Shown one piece after another: positions 16,063 through 24,196 of a stretch of 37,085 nt of DNA. The stretch covers positions 1 through 37,085 of the forward strand of contig CAMNAB010000013.1 in NCBI GenBank assembly GCA_946530355.1, written 5' to 3'. Origin of the DNA: Firm-04 sp003446315 (lineage in GTDB: Bacteria; Bacillota; Clostridia; Oscillospirales; Ruminococcaceae). The notes below the pieces were generated by a model that worked only from the letters and a program-made list of their open reading frames with translations, made no database searches and was not told the origin of the DNA. The first letter of the stretch is position 1. Each line of letters begins with the position of its first letter. The position numbers and the translations under genes were made by a program.

Positions 16063-16512
16063 ATGGATTTTACGCCGCTGTTTGAGCAATATCCCTTTTT
16101 TCGGGAAGCCGCAACAGCTTTCGTTGTGATTTTTGTTGATATCTGTGCACTTGTGATCCTGATCGCGGCGGGCAGAGAACGCAGGCGCGGCGACCGCCGC
16201 TGGGCAAAGGAAGCCAGAGGATATATGCTTGCATGCAACGGGCAATATTATCCGCTGGGTGCTGCTGAAATTCTGATCGGCAGACATCCCTGCGCCGACA
16301 TTCGCTTTGAAGATACTGAGATATCACGTTTTCATGCGCTTTTGACGCTGTCAAACGGAAAATGGCAGATCGAAGACCTCGGTGCACAGAACGGTGTTTC
16401 CGTCAACGGCAGACGCATCGGCAGACCGTGCACGCTCCATCAGAATGATACCATCACGATCGGAAAAAGACGGTTGACCGTGATCAAAGGCGACGGAAGG
16501 AGTGTGGCATAA
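16063..16512 (+). CDS. Membrane-anchored FHA-domain protein
   Basis: Protein of 149 residues with one membrane span near the N-terminus (about 17-37) and a cytoplasmic FHA domain (about 60-145) that should bind phosphothreonine peptides. FHA landmarks are GRH (73-75), SRFHA (88-92) and NG (110-111). I place the start at 16063, where AAAGGA precedes ATG; an upstream start would add 11 residues. The stop overlaps the next ATG by one base (TAATG). The order FHA, RodA/FtsW, PBP is known from actinobacterial and clostridial loci in which Ser/Thr kinases control wall growth. No kinase or phosphatase gene lies in this window. Confidence 0.9.
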   Translation: MDFTPLFEQYPFFREAATAFVVIFVDICALVILIAAGRERRRGDRRWAKEARGYMLACNGQYYPLGAAEILIGRHPCADIRFEDTEISRFHALLTLSNGKWQIEDLGAQNGVSVNGRRIGRPCTLHQNDTITIGKRRLTVIKGDGRSVA

Positions 16513-17780
16513 TGGCAAGATCCTCTGTAAAACCCGTCTCGCATCCCTTTTTGCTGCTGCTGATCCTGCTTGCACATGCTGCCATGATCGGGCTGGTGAT
16601 CTTATCCTTCGGCATCAATGCGGAAGTAATCAAACTGGCAGCCGCCGTCCTGACAGCCGATCTTCTTGGTTCGATCGTGCTGCAAATCGTACAGCGGGAA
16701 GCATGCACGGTGGATACGGTGCTGCTGTTGATTATCGGTATGAGTACCATTTATCAATCCTGCTTCGGCGGATTGGAGTTTGCTTGGAAGCATTTTGCAT
16801 TTGGCGCGGCATCTTTTTTGATGTGCCAGATCTCCTATGCCGTGACGCGCAATCCTTATCGTGCTGAGCGCTGGAAACCGGTCTGGTATGTGATGTTTTT
16901 CCTGCTGGTTGCCTGCATTTTGTTCCTGACAGGTACGCGCAGCATGTGGATCGACCTGGGCTTTATTACCATTCAGCCTTCGGAATTCGTCAAGCCGGTC
17001 TTTGTCCTGATCTGTGCGAGTTCCATTCGGACACAGCTCAAAAAATCAGAGATCGCGGGCGTGCATTTTGTGCCGGATAATCTGATGCTGCTGCTTTGTA
17101 CCGGTGTGATCGCTGCACTCCAGTGGTGGTGCCGTGACCTCGGTTCGCTCCCGACATTCGTTGCCGTTGCAGGCTGCGGCATGCTGCTGCGGTTCTGCTA
17201 TCTGCGTGAGAAAATGTCGCTGCGTCTGATCGTGTTTCTTGCGGCATGCGGCGTGGGCGCTGTGGTCTTTGCATGGAAGCTCGCTCCGGAATATGTGCAG
17301 GAGCGTCTGCATTCTGATATCTGGTCGGATATGTCCGGCACCGGTTATCAGCAGGTCAAGGCGCTGACGGCGATCGCGGACGGCGGCTGGTTCGGAAAAG
17401 GTGCCGGAAACGGCAGTCTGATCCACGTTGCAGCATCCAGAACAGATATCGTTTTTTCGGCAATCTGTGAAGAATGGGGCTTGTTCACCGGTTTGATGAC
17501 CGTCATTCTGGTGCTGTTCCTGCCGGCAGCGATTCTGACCGTTCCGCCGCGCAGTTATTATCATTCCGGTCTGGCACTCGGTGTTGCAGCCGTATTTATG
17601 GTGCAGATGACGCTGAATATCTTCGGCTCATGCAATCTGATCCCGTTTACAGGTGTTACGATCCCGTTTATCTCACAGGGCGGAAGTTCTATGCTTTCCA
17701 GCGGGATATTGGCAGGATTCCTGAAAGCAGCGCAGGCACCGGTTCTGACAGACCGTCTGCCGAAGAAGGGGGGACAGTAA
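16512..17780 (+). CDS. rodA: RodA/FtsW/SpoVE (SEDS) peptidoglycan polymerase
   Basis: Polytopic membrane glycosyltransferase of 422 residues that polymerises lipid II into glycan strands with a partner class B PBP. About ten hydrophobic spans are visible. SEDS landmarks are LGFITIQPSEFVKPVF, the extracellular stretch SGTGYQQVKALTAIADGGW, GKGAGNGS, FSAICEEWGLF and PFTGVTIPFISQGGSSML. The start overlaps the FHA stop by one base and the PBP gene begins two bases after the stop, so the three are tightly coupled. The neighbouring PBP and FHA genes point to RodA-like elongation rather than division, but this is inference. Confidence 0.92.
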   Translation: MARSSVKPVSHPFLLLLILLAHAAMIGLVILSFGINAEVIKLAAAVLTADLLGSIVLQIVQREACTVDTVLLLIIGMSTIYQSCFGGLEFAWKHFAFGAASFLMCQISYAVTRNPYRAERWKPVWYVMFFLLVACILFLTGTRSMWIDLGFITIQPSEFVKPVFVLICASSIRTQLKKSEIAGVHFVPDNLMLLLCTGVIAALQWWCRDLGSLPTFVAVAGCGMLLRFCYLREKMSLRLIVFLAACGVGAVVFAWKLAPEYVQERLHSDIWSDMSGTGYQQVKALTAIADGGWFGKGAGNGSLIHVAASRTDIVFSAICEEWGLFTGLMTVILVLFLPAAILTVPPRSYYHSGLALGVAAVFMVQMTLNIFGSCNLIPFTGVTIPFISQGGSSMLSSGILAGFLKAAQAPVLTDRLPKKGGQ

Positions 17781-17781
17781 T

Positions 17782-19218
17782 ATGCCAGTCCGAAGAGAAC
17801 CGCGTCCGCGCAAATTGCAGCGTCCGCCGATTCCGGAGCTTGATATTTCTGCACCGCGCAGCATGCGCAGAGCCGGAAAGGGTACCGGGCTGCTGCTGAC
17901 GGCATTCGGTGCCGCATTGATCTATCTTGCGTATACGCTGGTCACACAATCGCCGGTTTATATGGCGAAATCCGGAAAAGCAACTTACGGCAAGGTGTTT
18001 GACCGCACAGGCGATGTGCTTTTTGACGGTACACAGCCGCTGACGAATTATCAGTGGGGACAGTTTTCCGATGTCGGCAATCTGATCGGCGATACCAGCG
18101 GACAGATGTCGAATACCATTGTTTCCAGAAATATCGACGCGCTTGCAAATTATACCTTTTCTTACGGAAATAATGCGGGAACGGCTTCCCTGACGACCAC
18201 ACTTTCCCATTCTGCAAACCGCGCCGTATTCAATGCATTCGGCTATAAAAACGGCACGGCGATCGCGTATAACTGGCAGACCGGTGAGGTGATGGTCTGC
18301 GTCAGCAAGCCGTGTGTCGATATTGTGCAGGGATATGAAAATGTGGATTCGATGCCGTCCGGCAGCCTGCTCTGCAAAGCGTTCAGTCCGATCGTGCCCG
18401 GTTCGACACAGAAAGTTTCCACTTTGCTGGCTGCATATCAGAGTGCCGGTGTCGATACGATCAATGCACTGGAATACAATTGCAGCGGCGCATGGACAAA
18501 TGCAAACGGCGATGTGATAAAATGTCATCAGGGCTATGGACACGGCACACAAAATCTGCCGACTGCCTTTGCAAATAGCTGCAACCCATATTTTGCACAG
18601 CTCGTGCAATCGGGGGTCGTGCCGCTTTCGGCGATCATCAGCGCATATACCAAAATGGGCTATGCCGTGAACGGCGAAAAGGCTGCAAGCATGGAGCTGA
18701 ACGGGATCGTCATTCCGGCTGCATCAACGGTTTTGAAAGATAATACGCAATTTGAAACACAGTGGGGTGCACTCGGACAGGGCAAGACACTGGTCAGCCC
18801 GTATCAGTTGATGCTGTGGCAGGGGGCGATCGCAAACGGCACGGGCAATGCGGTCAAGCCTTATCTGCTTGCTTCGAAAACATCTCCGAAAGGACATGAA
18901 ACAAAACTTGCATCGCGTGCCGATACAGGCGAAATGTTTACGCCGGAATCGGCACAGGCAGTACAGAATGTCATGACGCAGAATGTGCGTGAGCACTACG
19001 GGACATTAAGCGGCTATACCTGCGGTGTCAAAAGCGGTACGGCACAGGTCAATGACAACGGCAAAGAATATGAAAACTCTTTGCTCGTCGGATTCTGTCT
19101 GGATGAACAGTGTCCGGTCGCATTTTGTATTGTCATTGAGGAACGTGAAAGCTGGGATGTCACCACGGCGCAGATCGCAAGAACGCTGCTGGATGCTGTC
19201 AGCGCCGCACGTTCCTGA
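17782..19218 (+). CDS. pbpA: Class B penicillin-binding protein (PbpA-like transpeptidase)
   Basis: DD-transpeptidase of 478 residues that cross-links peptidoglycan outside the membrane. A basic, Pro-rich cytoplasmic tail (1-33) precedes one membrane span (about 34-54). A short, reduced dimerisation region follows, then the transpeptidase domain. Active-site motifs are S208-T-Q-K211 (PGSTQK), S266-C-N268 and K417-S-G-T (VKSGTAQ). The third motif is KSG rather than the common KTG. Length and layout fit actinobacterial-type PbpA, the usual partner of a RodA encoded next to it. GGGGGG precedes the ATG. Confidence 0.93.
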   Translation: MPVRREPRPRKLQRPPIPELDISAPRSMRRAGKGTGLLLTAFGAALIYLAYTLVTQSPVYMAKSGKATYGKVFDRTGDVLFDGTQPLTNYQWGQFSDVGNLIGDTSGQMSNTIVSRNIDALANYTFSYGNNAGTASLTTTLSHSANRAVFNAFGYKNGTAIAYNWQTGEVMVCVSKPCVDIVQGYENVDSMPSGSLLCKAFSPIVPGSTQKVSTLLAAYQSAGVDTINALEYNCSGAWTNANGDVIKCHQGYGHGTQNLPTAFANSCNPYFAQLVQSGVVPLSAIISAYTKMGYAVNGEKAASMELNGIVIPAASTVLKDNTQFETQWGALGQGKTLVSPYQLMLWQGAIANGTGNAVKPYLLASKTSPKGHETKLASRADTGEMFTPESAQAVQNVMTQNVREHYGTLSGYTCGVKSGTAQVNDNGKEYENSLLVGFCLDEQCPVAFCIVIEERESWDVTTAQIARTLLDAVSAARS

Positions 19219-19257
19219 GCACAATATTGAGAACAAGAATGGAACAGGGGGAAATTT

Positions 19258-21507
19258 ATGAGCCGGTTGGCTTTGGTCAGATTGGGCATGACAGTCGGTG
19301 CAATGCTGCTGCTTTCTTTTACGGCGGCAGCAGCGGCATGTATTTCCGGTCAGAACGGAATGACGGCTGCGGCTGCGGAAGCAGAATCCGAGAAAGTGAA
19401 TCTTTATGAAAATATACCGGTCACCGGTTTCCGGGTATCGGGGATCTCCCCGCAGACAGATACCGGTCTGGATTATGTGGATTGGTGGTACAATCCGCGG
19501 GAAGACTGCCGGTATATTTTTCTGCCGGCAACTGCCGACCGCCGGAATCTGACGATCACTTATGAGGCAAAAGGCGCACTCAAGCTGGATCGGATCCCGG
19601 TCAATTCCGGATATGAGACAGCGCTGCTCAGTCTGAAAGATTGCTTTGCCATTACCGTCGGGGATCAGGATTGCGGGGAAGTCCGGGTGATGCAGTCAAC
19701 GCTTGGCTGTGCGTATCTGGAACTGGAATCCGGCAGCATTGACTATATTGACGGGCATCGTTACGGCAATGACCCCGGCACGGCATTGATGCTGGATGCG
19801 GACGGAAACGTGCAGTATTACGGTGCGATGGAAAAATTCATGGGGCACGGCAATTCTTCATGGGATTACAGCTTCAAAAAGCCGTATAATCTGAAACTGG
19901 AGCAAAAAGCATCTCTCTACGGCATGGGCAAGGCAAAACGCTGGGCACTCATCAGCAATTTTCTGGATCAGGCGATGATGCGGAATACAGTTGCGGTCGA
20001 GACAGGCAGACAGGCTGGATTGGATGTCAGTTTGAATTCGGAATATATCGACTTATTTGTAAACGGTTCTTATCGCGGTACTTATCAGCTTTATGAACGC
20101 CCGCAGATCCAGAAACAGCGGATCAATATCCGGAATCTGGAAGAAGAAACAGAAGATCTGAATGAAACGGATCTTTCCAAATTGAAGCGGCAATTGGTGG
20201 GCGAAAAGTATCAGCCGGATTCTTATCACTATTATGATGTGCCGAATGAACCGGCAGATCTGACCGGCGGCTATCTGCTGCAATTCCAGTTTGCAGGACG
20301 CTCCGGCAAATCGGATTTTATCACATCCCGCGGACAGTGCGTGCAGATTTGCAGTCCGGAATATGCGTCCAAAGCGCAGGTCGAGTATGTTCGCACAATG
20401 GTGCAGGAGCTCGAAGATGCTGTGTTTTCGGATGACGGCTATAACAGCAAAGGCAGGCATTTCAGCGATTATGTGGACGAGGATTCCCTCATCATCGGAT
20501 ATCTGATACAGGAAATGATGCTGAATCCAGACGGCCTTGCAACCAGTTTTTATTTCTATAAAGACAGCGATGCACGCGGTGACGGAAAGCTGCATTACGG
20601 CCCTGCATGGGATTTTGACCTTTCCTGCCTGAACTTCTCCCGTGCCGTCAAGGATCAGAATGATGTTGCACACGGAACGATGAATCTGGAAGATTATTTT
20701 GCGCGGTATATGCCGGCTACATCTGCCGATCCGAATGCAACGGAAGAAAGCTCGACCATCGGATATAGCTGGATGAGCAAGCTGTTTGAAAAGCCCGCAT
20801 TTTTGCAGCGGATCGCGGAGATCTACTATGAACGGTTTGATCCGTTTCTGGTGGAAATGACGGATCAGGAGCATCCGGAACATTCGCTGATCGCACAAAC
20901 GGCTGAAAAGCTGGCAGCATCTGCGGAGATGAATAATGCACGCTGGCATATGTGCGGCGATAACTCTAAGCCGCTTGGACCGGTCAATGGCTATGATTAT
21001 GCGGAATGTGTGGAGTATTTGCGGCGCTATTTTGAGAGCAGACGACCGTTCCTGCACGATCAGTTTTTATTGGAATCGACCGTGACGCAGGCAAATCTTT
21101 TGCAGCAGACAGTTGATGCAATGGATCTGACGAAATATGCAGAGGCAGAACAGGAAACCATTGCGGCGCTGCTTGCAGATTATCAGACGCAGATCGCAGC
21201 AGCCGAAACACCGCAGGCAGCAAAAGAACTGCGGGAACAGGCAGAATCTGAACTGCAAGCCATTCCCGAAGCGGCACTTTTCGGCGATTTTGACCGAAAC
21301 GGTGCTGTGGAAGTGCTGGATGCGCAGGCGGTTCTGATGCATTATGCGCAGACACTGGTCGAGATCGGGGAGCCGGTCTCCGCAACACAATTCCGAAACG
21401 GCGATGTGGATCAAAACGGTTCGCTGGATGCCGTTGATGCAATGTATATTCTGACATATTGCAGTGAACAAATGGTTGGGAATGCGTTTACGCTCCCGAT
21501 TGGATAA
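19258..21507 (+). CDS. cotH: Secreted CotH-family protein with dockerin
   Basis: Exported protein of 749 residues: signal peptide (1 to about 40), CotH domain (about 125-600), a coiled-coil-like helix pair (about 620-672) and a C-terminal dockerin (about 675-740). CotH proteins have a kinase-like fold; spore-coat CotH phosphorylates coat proteins, and a CotH is known from R. flavefaciens cellulosome genes. Landmarks are GHGNSSWDYSFKKPYNLKL-type sequence at 196-214 and the metal-binding motif GPAWDFDLS (448-456, Asp452 and Asp454). The dockerin has two loops (DFDRNGAVEVLDAQ and DVDQNGSLDAVDAM). The gene begins 39 nt after pbpA with no terminator between, so it probably shares the cell-wall transcript. 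Kinase activity is inferred from the family only. Confidence 0.92.
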   Translation: MSRLALVRLGMTVGAMLLLSFTAAAAACISGQNGMTAAAAEAESEKVNLYENIPVTGFRVSGISPQTDTGLDYVDWWYNPREDCRYIFLPATADRRNLTITYEAKGALKLDRIPVNSGYETALLSLKDCFAITVGDQDCGEVRVMQSTLGCAYLELESGSIDYIDGHRYGNDPGTALMLDADGNVQYYGAMEKFMGHGNSSWDYSFKKPYNLKLEQKASLYGMGKAKRWALISNFLDQAMMRNTVAVETGRQAGLDVSLNSEYIDLFVNGSYRGTYQLYERPQIQKQRINIRNLEEETEDLNETDLSKLKRQLVGEKYQPDSYHYYDVPNEPADLTGGYLLQFQFAGRSGKSDFITSRGQCVQICSPEYASKAQVEYVRTMVQELEDAVFSDDGYNSKGRHFSDYVDEDSLIIGYLIQEMMLNPDGLATSFYFYKDSDARGDGKLHYGPAWDFDLSCLNFSRAVKDQNDVAHGTMNLEDYFARYMPATSADPNATEESSTIGYSWMSKLFEKPAFLQRIAEIYYERFDPFLVEMTDQEHPEHSLIAQTAEKLAASAEMNNARWHMCGDNSKPLGPVNGYDYAECVEYLRRYFESRRPFLHDQFLLESTVTQANLLQQTVDAMDLTKYAEAEQETIAALLADYQTQIAAAETPQAAKELREQAESELQAIPEAALFGDFDRNGAVEVLDAQAVLMHYAQTLVEIGEPVSATQFRNGDVDQNGSLDAVDAMYILTYCSEQMVGNAFTLPIG

Positions 21508-21552
21508 AAGCCGCCCGCAAACGTCTTTCTGATGGATGCGGGCGGCTTTTTG
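21506..21552 (+). terminator. Intrinsic terminator after cotH
   Basis: A perfect 14-bp stem (21506-21519 with 21537-21550), GC-rich, ends in a T-run. It is the first terminator after the cell-wall operon promoter. Confidence 0.95.
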
Positions 21553-21641
21553 TGCGGATACTGCGTACATATCATACAAAACATATATGCATACGATAAA
21601 AATAACAAAGCAAATCTCCGATTTTGCAGCGTTAGACTAGC

Positions 21642-21655
21642 ATTCCTATAGGATA
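21642..21655. promoter_or_regulatory. ATTCCTATAGGATA palindrome, likely operator
   Basis: Near-perfect inverted repeat (consensus ATTCCTATAGGAAT) in the region between -35 and -10 of the DUF4418 operon promoter. Close copies lie at 24020, 24096 and 24161 before another operon. Confidence 0.6.
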
Positions 21656-21660
21656 TGTGG

Positions 21661-21666
21661 TATAAT
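21661..21666 (+). promoter_or_regulatory. -10 box of the DUF4418-ABC operon
   Basis: TATAAT without a recognisable -35 at the right distance. The palindrome at 21642-21655 overlaps the spacer. Confidence 0.6.
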
Positions 21667-21677
21667 ATGCAATGTCA

Positions 21678-21691
21678 ATCGCATTTGCGAT
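21678..21691. promoter_or_regulatory. Perfect inverted repeat ATCGCATTTGCGAT in the DUF4418 leader
   Basis: A 6-bp arm on each side of TT lies just after the expected transcription start, 34 nt before the gene. It could be a second operator or a small RNA hairpin. Confidence 0.5.
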
Positions 21692-21724
21692 ATCAATATT
21701 CTACTGGAAAACGGAGGATTTCCC

Positions 21725-22123
21725 ATGAAAAACAAATTGTATCCGATTCTCAATGCCGCTGTCGCAGCGTTCACCCTGATCGGGATTCAGACGTTTCTGC
21801 ACCCGTGCCGTTCTGAAATGCCGATGGGTTGTGTCCGCACAGCGCATGCAGCGAGTGGTGTTCTGGCAGCCGCAGTTTTATGGAGCATCCTTTTGCTGGT
21901 GTTCCGGAAGAAAGCCGGCACAGTCGCACTGACCGTTCTGAACGGACTGACCGGTGCTGCATTATTCTTTGTGCCGCTGCTTGGACATTGCGGCGGTGCG
22001 GAAATGGCTTGCAATCTCAGAACGATCCCGGCAATCCGCATTTCTGCACTGGTGATCGTGCTGCTGGCGGTCATTTTCGGCGTTGCCGGTGCTTTGAAGC
22101 AGAAAGGAACTGCTAATGCATGA
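21725..22123 (+). CDS. DUF4418 family membrane protein
   Basis: Protein of 132 residues with four predicted membrane spans. Two Cys pairs mark the family: HPC...MGC (Cys28, Cys36) and GHCGGAEMAC (Cys89, Cys96), both at the start of a span and probably on the outer face. The function is unknown. It precedes and overlaps (8 nt) the ABC permease gene, and proteins of this type are often found with MacB-like transporters, so it may be a transporter subunit. AAAACGGAGGA lies before the ATG. Confidence 0.85.
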   Translation: MKNKLYPILNAAVAAFTLIGIQTFLHPCRSEMPMGCVRTAHAASGVLAAAVLWSILLLVFRKKAGTVALTVLNGLTGAALFFVPLLGHCGGAEMACNLRTIPAIRISALVIVLLAVIFGVAGALKQKGTANA

Positions 22124-23303
22124 GCATCGGTATGCCCTGCAAGTGATCTCGCATCAAAAATTTCGCAGTATTATCGTGTTTCTGCTGGTGTTTATCACAA
22201 CTGCCTGTGTGTTCGGAAACAGTTTGTTTACATCGAATTTGCAGGCAGGCACAGAAAAACTGCGCGGCAGGATCAGCGCGGATCTGATGGTCGTGCCGGC
22301 AGAATATATGGATTCGGCAAAAGATATGCTGTTTCGCGGGACTGCTTGTACGCTGTTGTTTCCCTCTGATGTGGCAGCGCATGCCGCAGATGCAGAAGGG
22401 ATCGCGGCGGTCAGCCCGCAGCTTTATCTGGAAACGCTGGCGTTTAGCTGCTGTACGGCAGGCGGCTTGCAAATTGTCGCTTATGACCCGAAAACGGATT
22501 TTTCCGTCCGGCAATGGAGCCGCAAATCAACGGAACTGCGTGCAGATGAAGTGCTGGCGGGACATGCGGGCGGCTTTACAAAAGGCGCATCGGTCGATCT
22601 GTTCGGCAAAACTTATACCGTAGCTGAGGTGCTGGAAGAAACCGGCATGGGCTATGACCAGAGTCTCTTTCTGACATATGAAGCGGCAAATGCCATCACC
22701 GGTTCGGCAGATTATGCCTATATGTTCGGCGAACGGCAGGATCTGATCTCCATGCTGCTGGTGAAAGCGGATGCGCAGACAGATCTTTCTGCGGCAGAGA
22801 AGGCGCTTGCAAGTCAATTGCATTCGGATGCTTTGTCTGTGTATGCCGTTGATGAAATTGCGGATGAACTGAGCCGGCAGCTCCGCACATTTGCAGGATT
22901 CGGCAGGATCCTGAATCTGTTTTCGGTTTTGCTTGCCGGTGTTGCGCTGTTTGCGCTCGTCACGCTGACCTTCCATCAGCGGCGCAGCACAGCCGGCAGC
23001 ATGCTTTCGGTCGGAATACGGAAAAGCACGATCCTGCGTATGTTTTTGGCGGAATATCTCTGGCTGTTTCTAGCCGGAACGATTGCAGGATTTGTGCTTG
23101 TCGGCATTGTATTTCTGCCGCTGCATGATGTCATCAAAACCGCACTCGGCATGCCGTATAAGCTGTTATCGTTTGCAGATGCGTGCAGGATCAGTTTCAA
23201 AACGGCTGCTGTGAATCTGCTGATGCTGGCAGTCGCCTTTTCATATACATTTGTTCGGATCATGAAAACAGAGCCGGCTTTGCTGACGGGGGAAACCACA
23301 TGA
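22116..23303 (+). CDS. MacB/FtsX-like ABC transporter permease
   Basis: Membrane protein of 395 residues with the FtsX/MacB layout: one N-terminal span (about 18-35), a large extracellular domain (about 36-265) and three C-terminal spans. The C-terminal part has the TFHQRRSTAGSMLSVGIRK coupling segment. This type does not import; it moves substrates or force across or out of the membrane together with its ATPase. The start overlaps the DUF4418 gene by 8 nt, and the stop overlaps the ATPase start (ATGA). The substrate is not known. Confidence 0.88.
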   Translation: MHEHRYALQVISHQKFRSIIVFLLVFITTACVFGNSLFTSNLQAGTEKLRGRISADLMVVPAEYMDSAKDMLFRGTACTLLFPSDVAAHAADAEGIAAVSPQLYLETLAFSCCTAGGLQIVAYDPKTDFSVRQWSRKSTELRADEVLAGHAGGFTKGASVDLFGKTYTVAEVLEETGMGYDQSLFLTYEAANAITGSADYAYMFGERQDLISMLLVKADAQTDLSAAEKALASQLHSDALSVYAVDEIADELSRQLRTFAGFGRILNLFSVLLAGVALFALVTLTFHQRRSTAGSMLSVGIRKSTILRMFLAEYLWLFLAGTIAGFVLVGIVFLPLHDVIKTALGMPYKLLSFADACRISFKTAAVNLLMLAVAFSYTFVRIMKTEPALLTGETT

Positions 23304-23932
23304 TAGAAGGGATCAATCTTTCCAAATCATTCGGCGCAAGCGGTTTGCAGCCGGTCAGCTTCACGCTGCATGACGGCGAATTGCTGTGTATTGCGGGGGA
23401 ATCCGGCTGCGGAAAAACCACTTTGCTGAATATCATTTCAGGCATGCTGAAACCCGATACCGGCACGGTTCTGGTCAACGGTACCGATATCGGAACGATT
23501 TCGGAGCATGAAAAAACGGCGCTCCGTGCGCATACGATCGGCTATATGATGCAGGGGAATGTCCTGCTGCCGGATTTTACCGTATTGCAGAATATCGACA
23601 TGCCTGCGCGATTTGCGGGCAAAAATCCGACACCGGAACAGGGGAAGCAATTGGCAGAACGTCTGCATATTGACCATCTCCTCGGGGCATATCCGTCTTC
23701 GCTTTCGGGCGGGGAATACCGGCGTGTGATGCTCGCACGGATCCTGCTGCTGGATCCGCCGATCATTGCAGCAGATGAACCTACATCCAATCTGGACAGC
23801 GGGAGTGCAGCGATCGTGCGGGATCTGCTGCTGGAAGCGAATCAAAGCGGAAAAAGCATCCTCATTGCAACGCACGATCCCATTTTGCTGCGGGATGCGC
23901 CTGCCTGCCTGACGCTTTCTGCCGAAGCATAA
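23300..23932 (+). CDS. ABC transporter ATP-binding protein, MacB/LolD type
   Basis: ATPase of 210 residues that powers the adjacent permease. Walker A is GESGCGKTT, the signature is LSGGEYRR and Walker B is IIAADEPTSNLD; the TSNLD ending is typical of the MacB/LolD/FtsE group. I place the start at 23300 (ATG overlapping the permease stop, GGGGGAAA upstream); a longer reading would only copy permease-coding DNA. A terminator follows. Confidence 0.92.
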   Translation: MIEGINLSKSFGASGLQPVSFTLHDGELLCIAGESGCGKTTLLNIISGMLKPDTGTVLVNGTDIGTISEHEKTALRAHTIGYMMQGNVLLPDFTVLQNIDMPARFAGKNPTPEQGKQLAERLHIDHLLGAYPSSLSGGEYRRVMLARILLLDPPIIAADEPTSNLDSGSAAIVRDLLLEANQSGKSILIATHDPILLRDAPACLTLSAEA

Positions 23933-23962
23933 ATCTCGATTGCAGCCGGATCATAATGAAAG

Positions 23963-23995
23963 GCACATGTTTCAAGCCGGAACATGTGCTTTTTG
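23963..23995 (+). terminator. Intrinsic terminator of the DUF4418-ABC operon
   Basis: A 9-bp stem (23963-23971 with 23981-23989) is followed by TTTTTT. Confidence 0.88.
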
Positions 23996-24019
23996 TTATT
24001 CTGCAAACAAATCCCTGTT

Positions 24020-24033
24020 TACCTATAGGAATT
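24020..24033. promoter_or_regulatory. TACCTATAGGAATT palindrome copy
   Basis: Matches ATTCCTATAGGAAT except for the edge of the left arm. It lies about 105 nt upstream of the -35 of the DUF1847 operon. Confidence 0.5.
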
Positions 24034-24095
24034 ATGAATTTATATTGCTTCATTCGTCACAGGCGCATAAATTTTATACAAAACGCAGAACCTTT

Positions 24096-24104
24096 AATTC
24101 CTAT
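24096..24104. promoter_or_regulatory. AATTCCTAT half-site
   Basis: Left half of the same palindrome, with no right half (CAAAAT follows), 22 nt before the -35. Confidence 0.35.
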
Positions 24105-24125
24105 CAAAATAATATGAGAAAAGGC

Positions 24126-24154
24126 TTGACATTTCGGACTGTTTGTGCTATAAT
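24126..24154 (+). promoter_or_regulatory. Sigma-A promoter of the DUF1847-ABC importer operon
   Basis: TTGACA (24126-24131), a 17-bp spacer and TATAAT (24149-24154), both perfect. Start of transcription is expected near 24161. Confidence 0.92.
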
Positions 24155-24160
24155 CATACC

Positions 24161-24174
24161 ATTCCTATATGAAT
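24161..24174. promoter_or_regulatory. ATTCCTATATGAAT palindrome at the transcription start, likely repressor site
   Basis: One change from ATTCCTATAGGAAT. Its place over the expected +1 of a consensus promoter suits a repressor. Rrf2-family cysteine regulators (CymR-like) are one candidate, by analogy only. Confidence 0.6.
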
Positions 24175-24196
24175 TAAAGATAAAGGAGCGATTACG

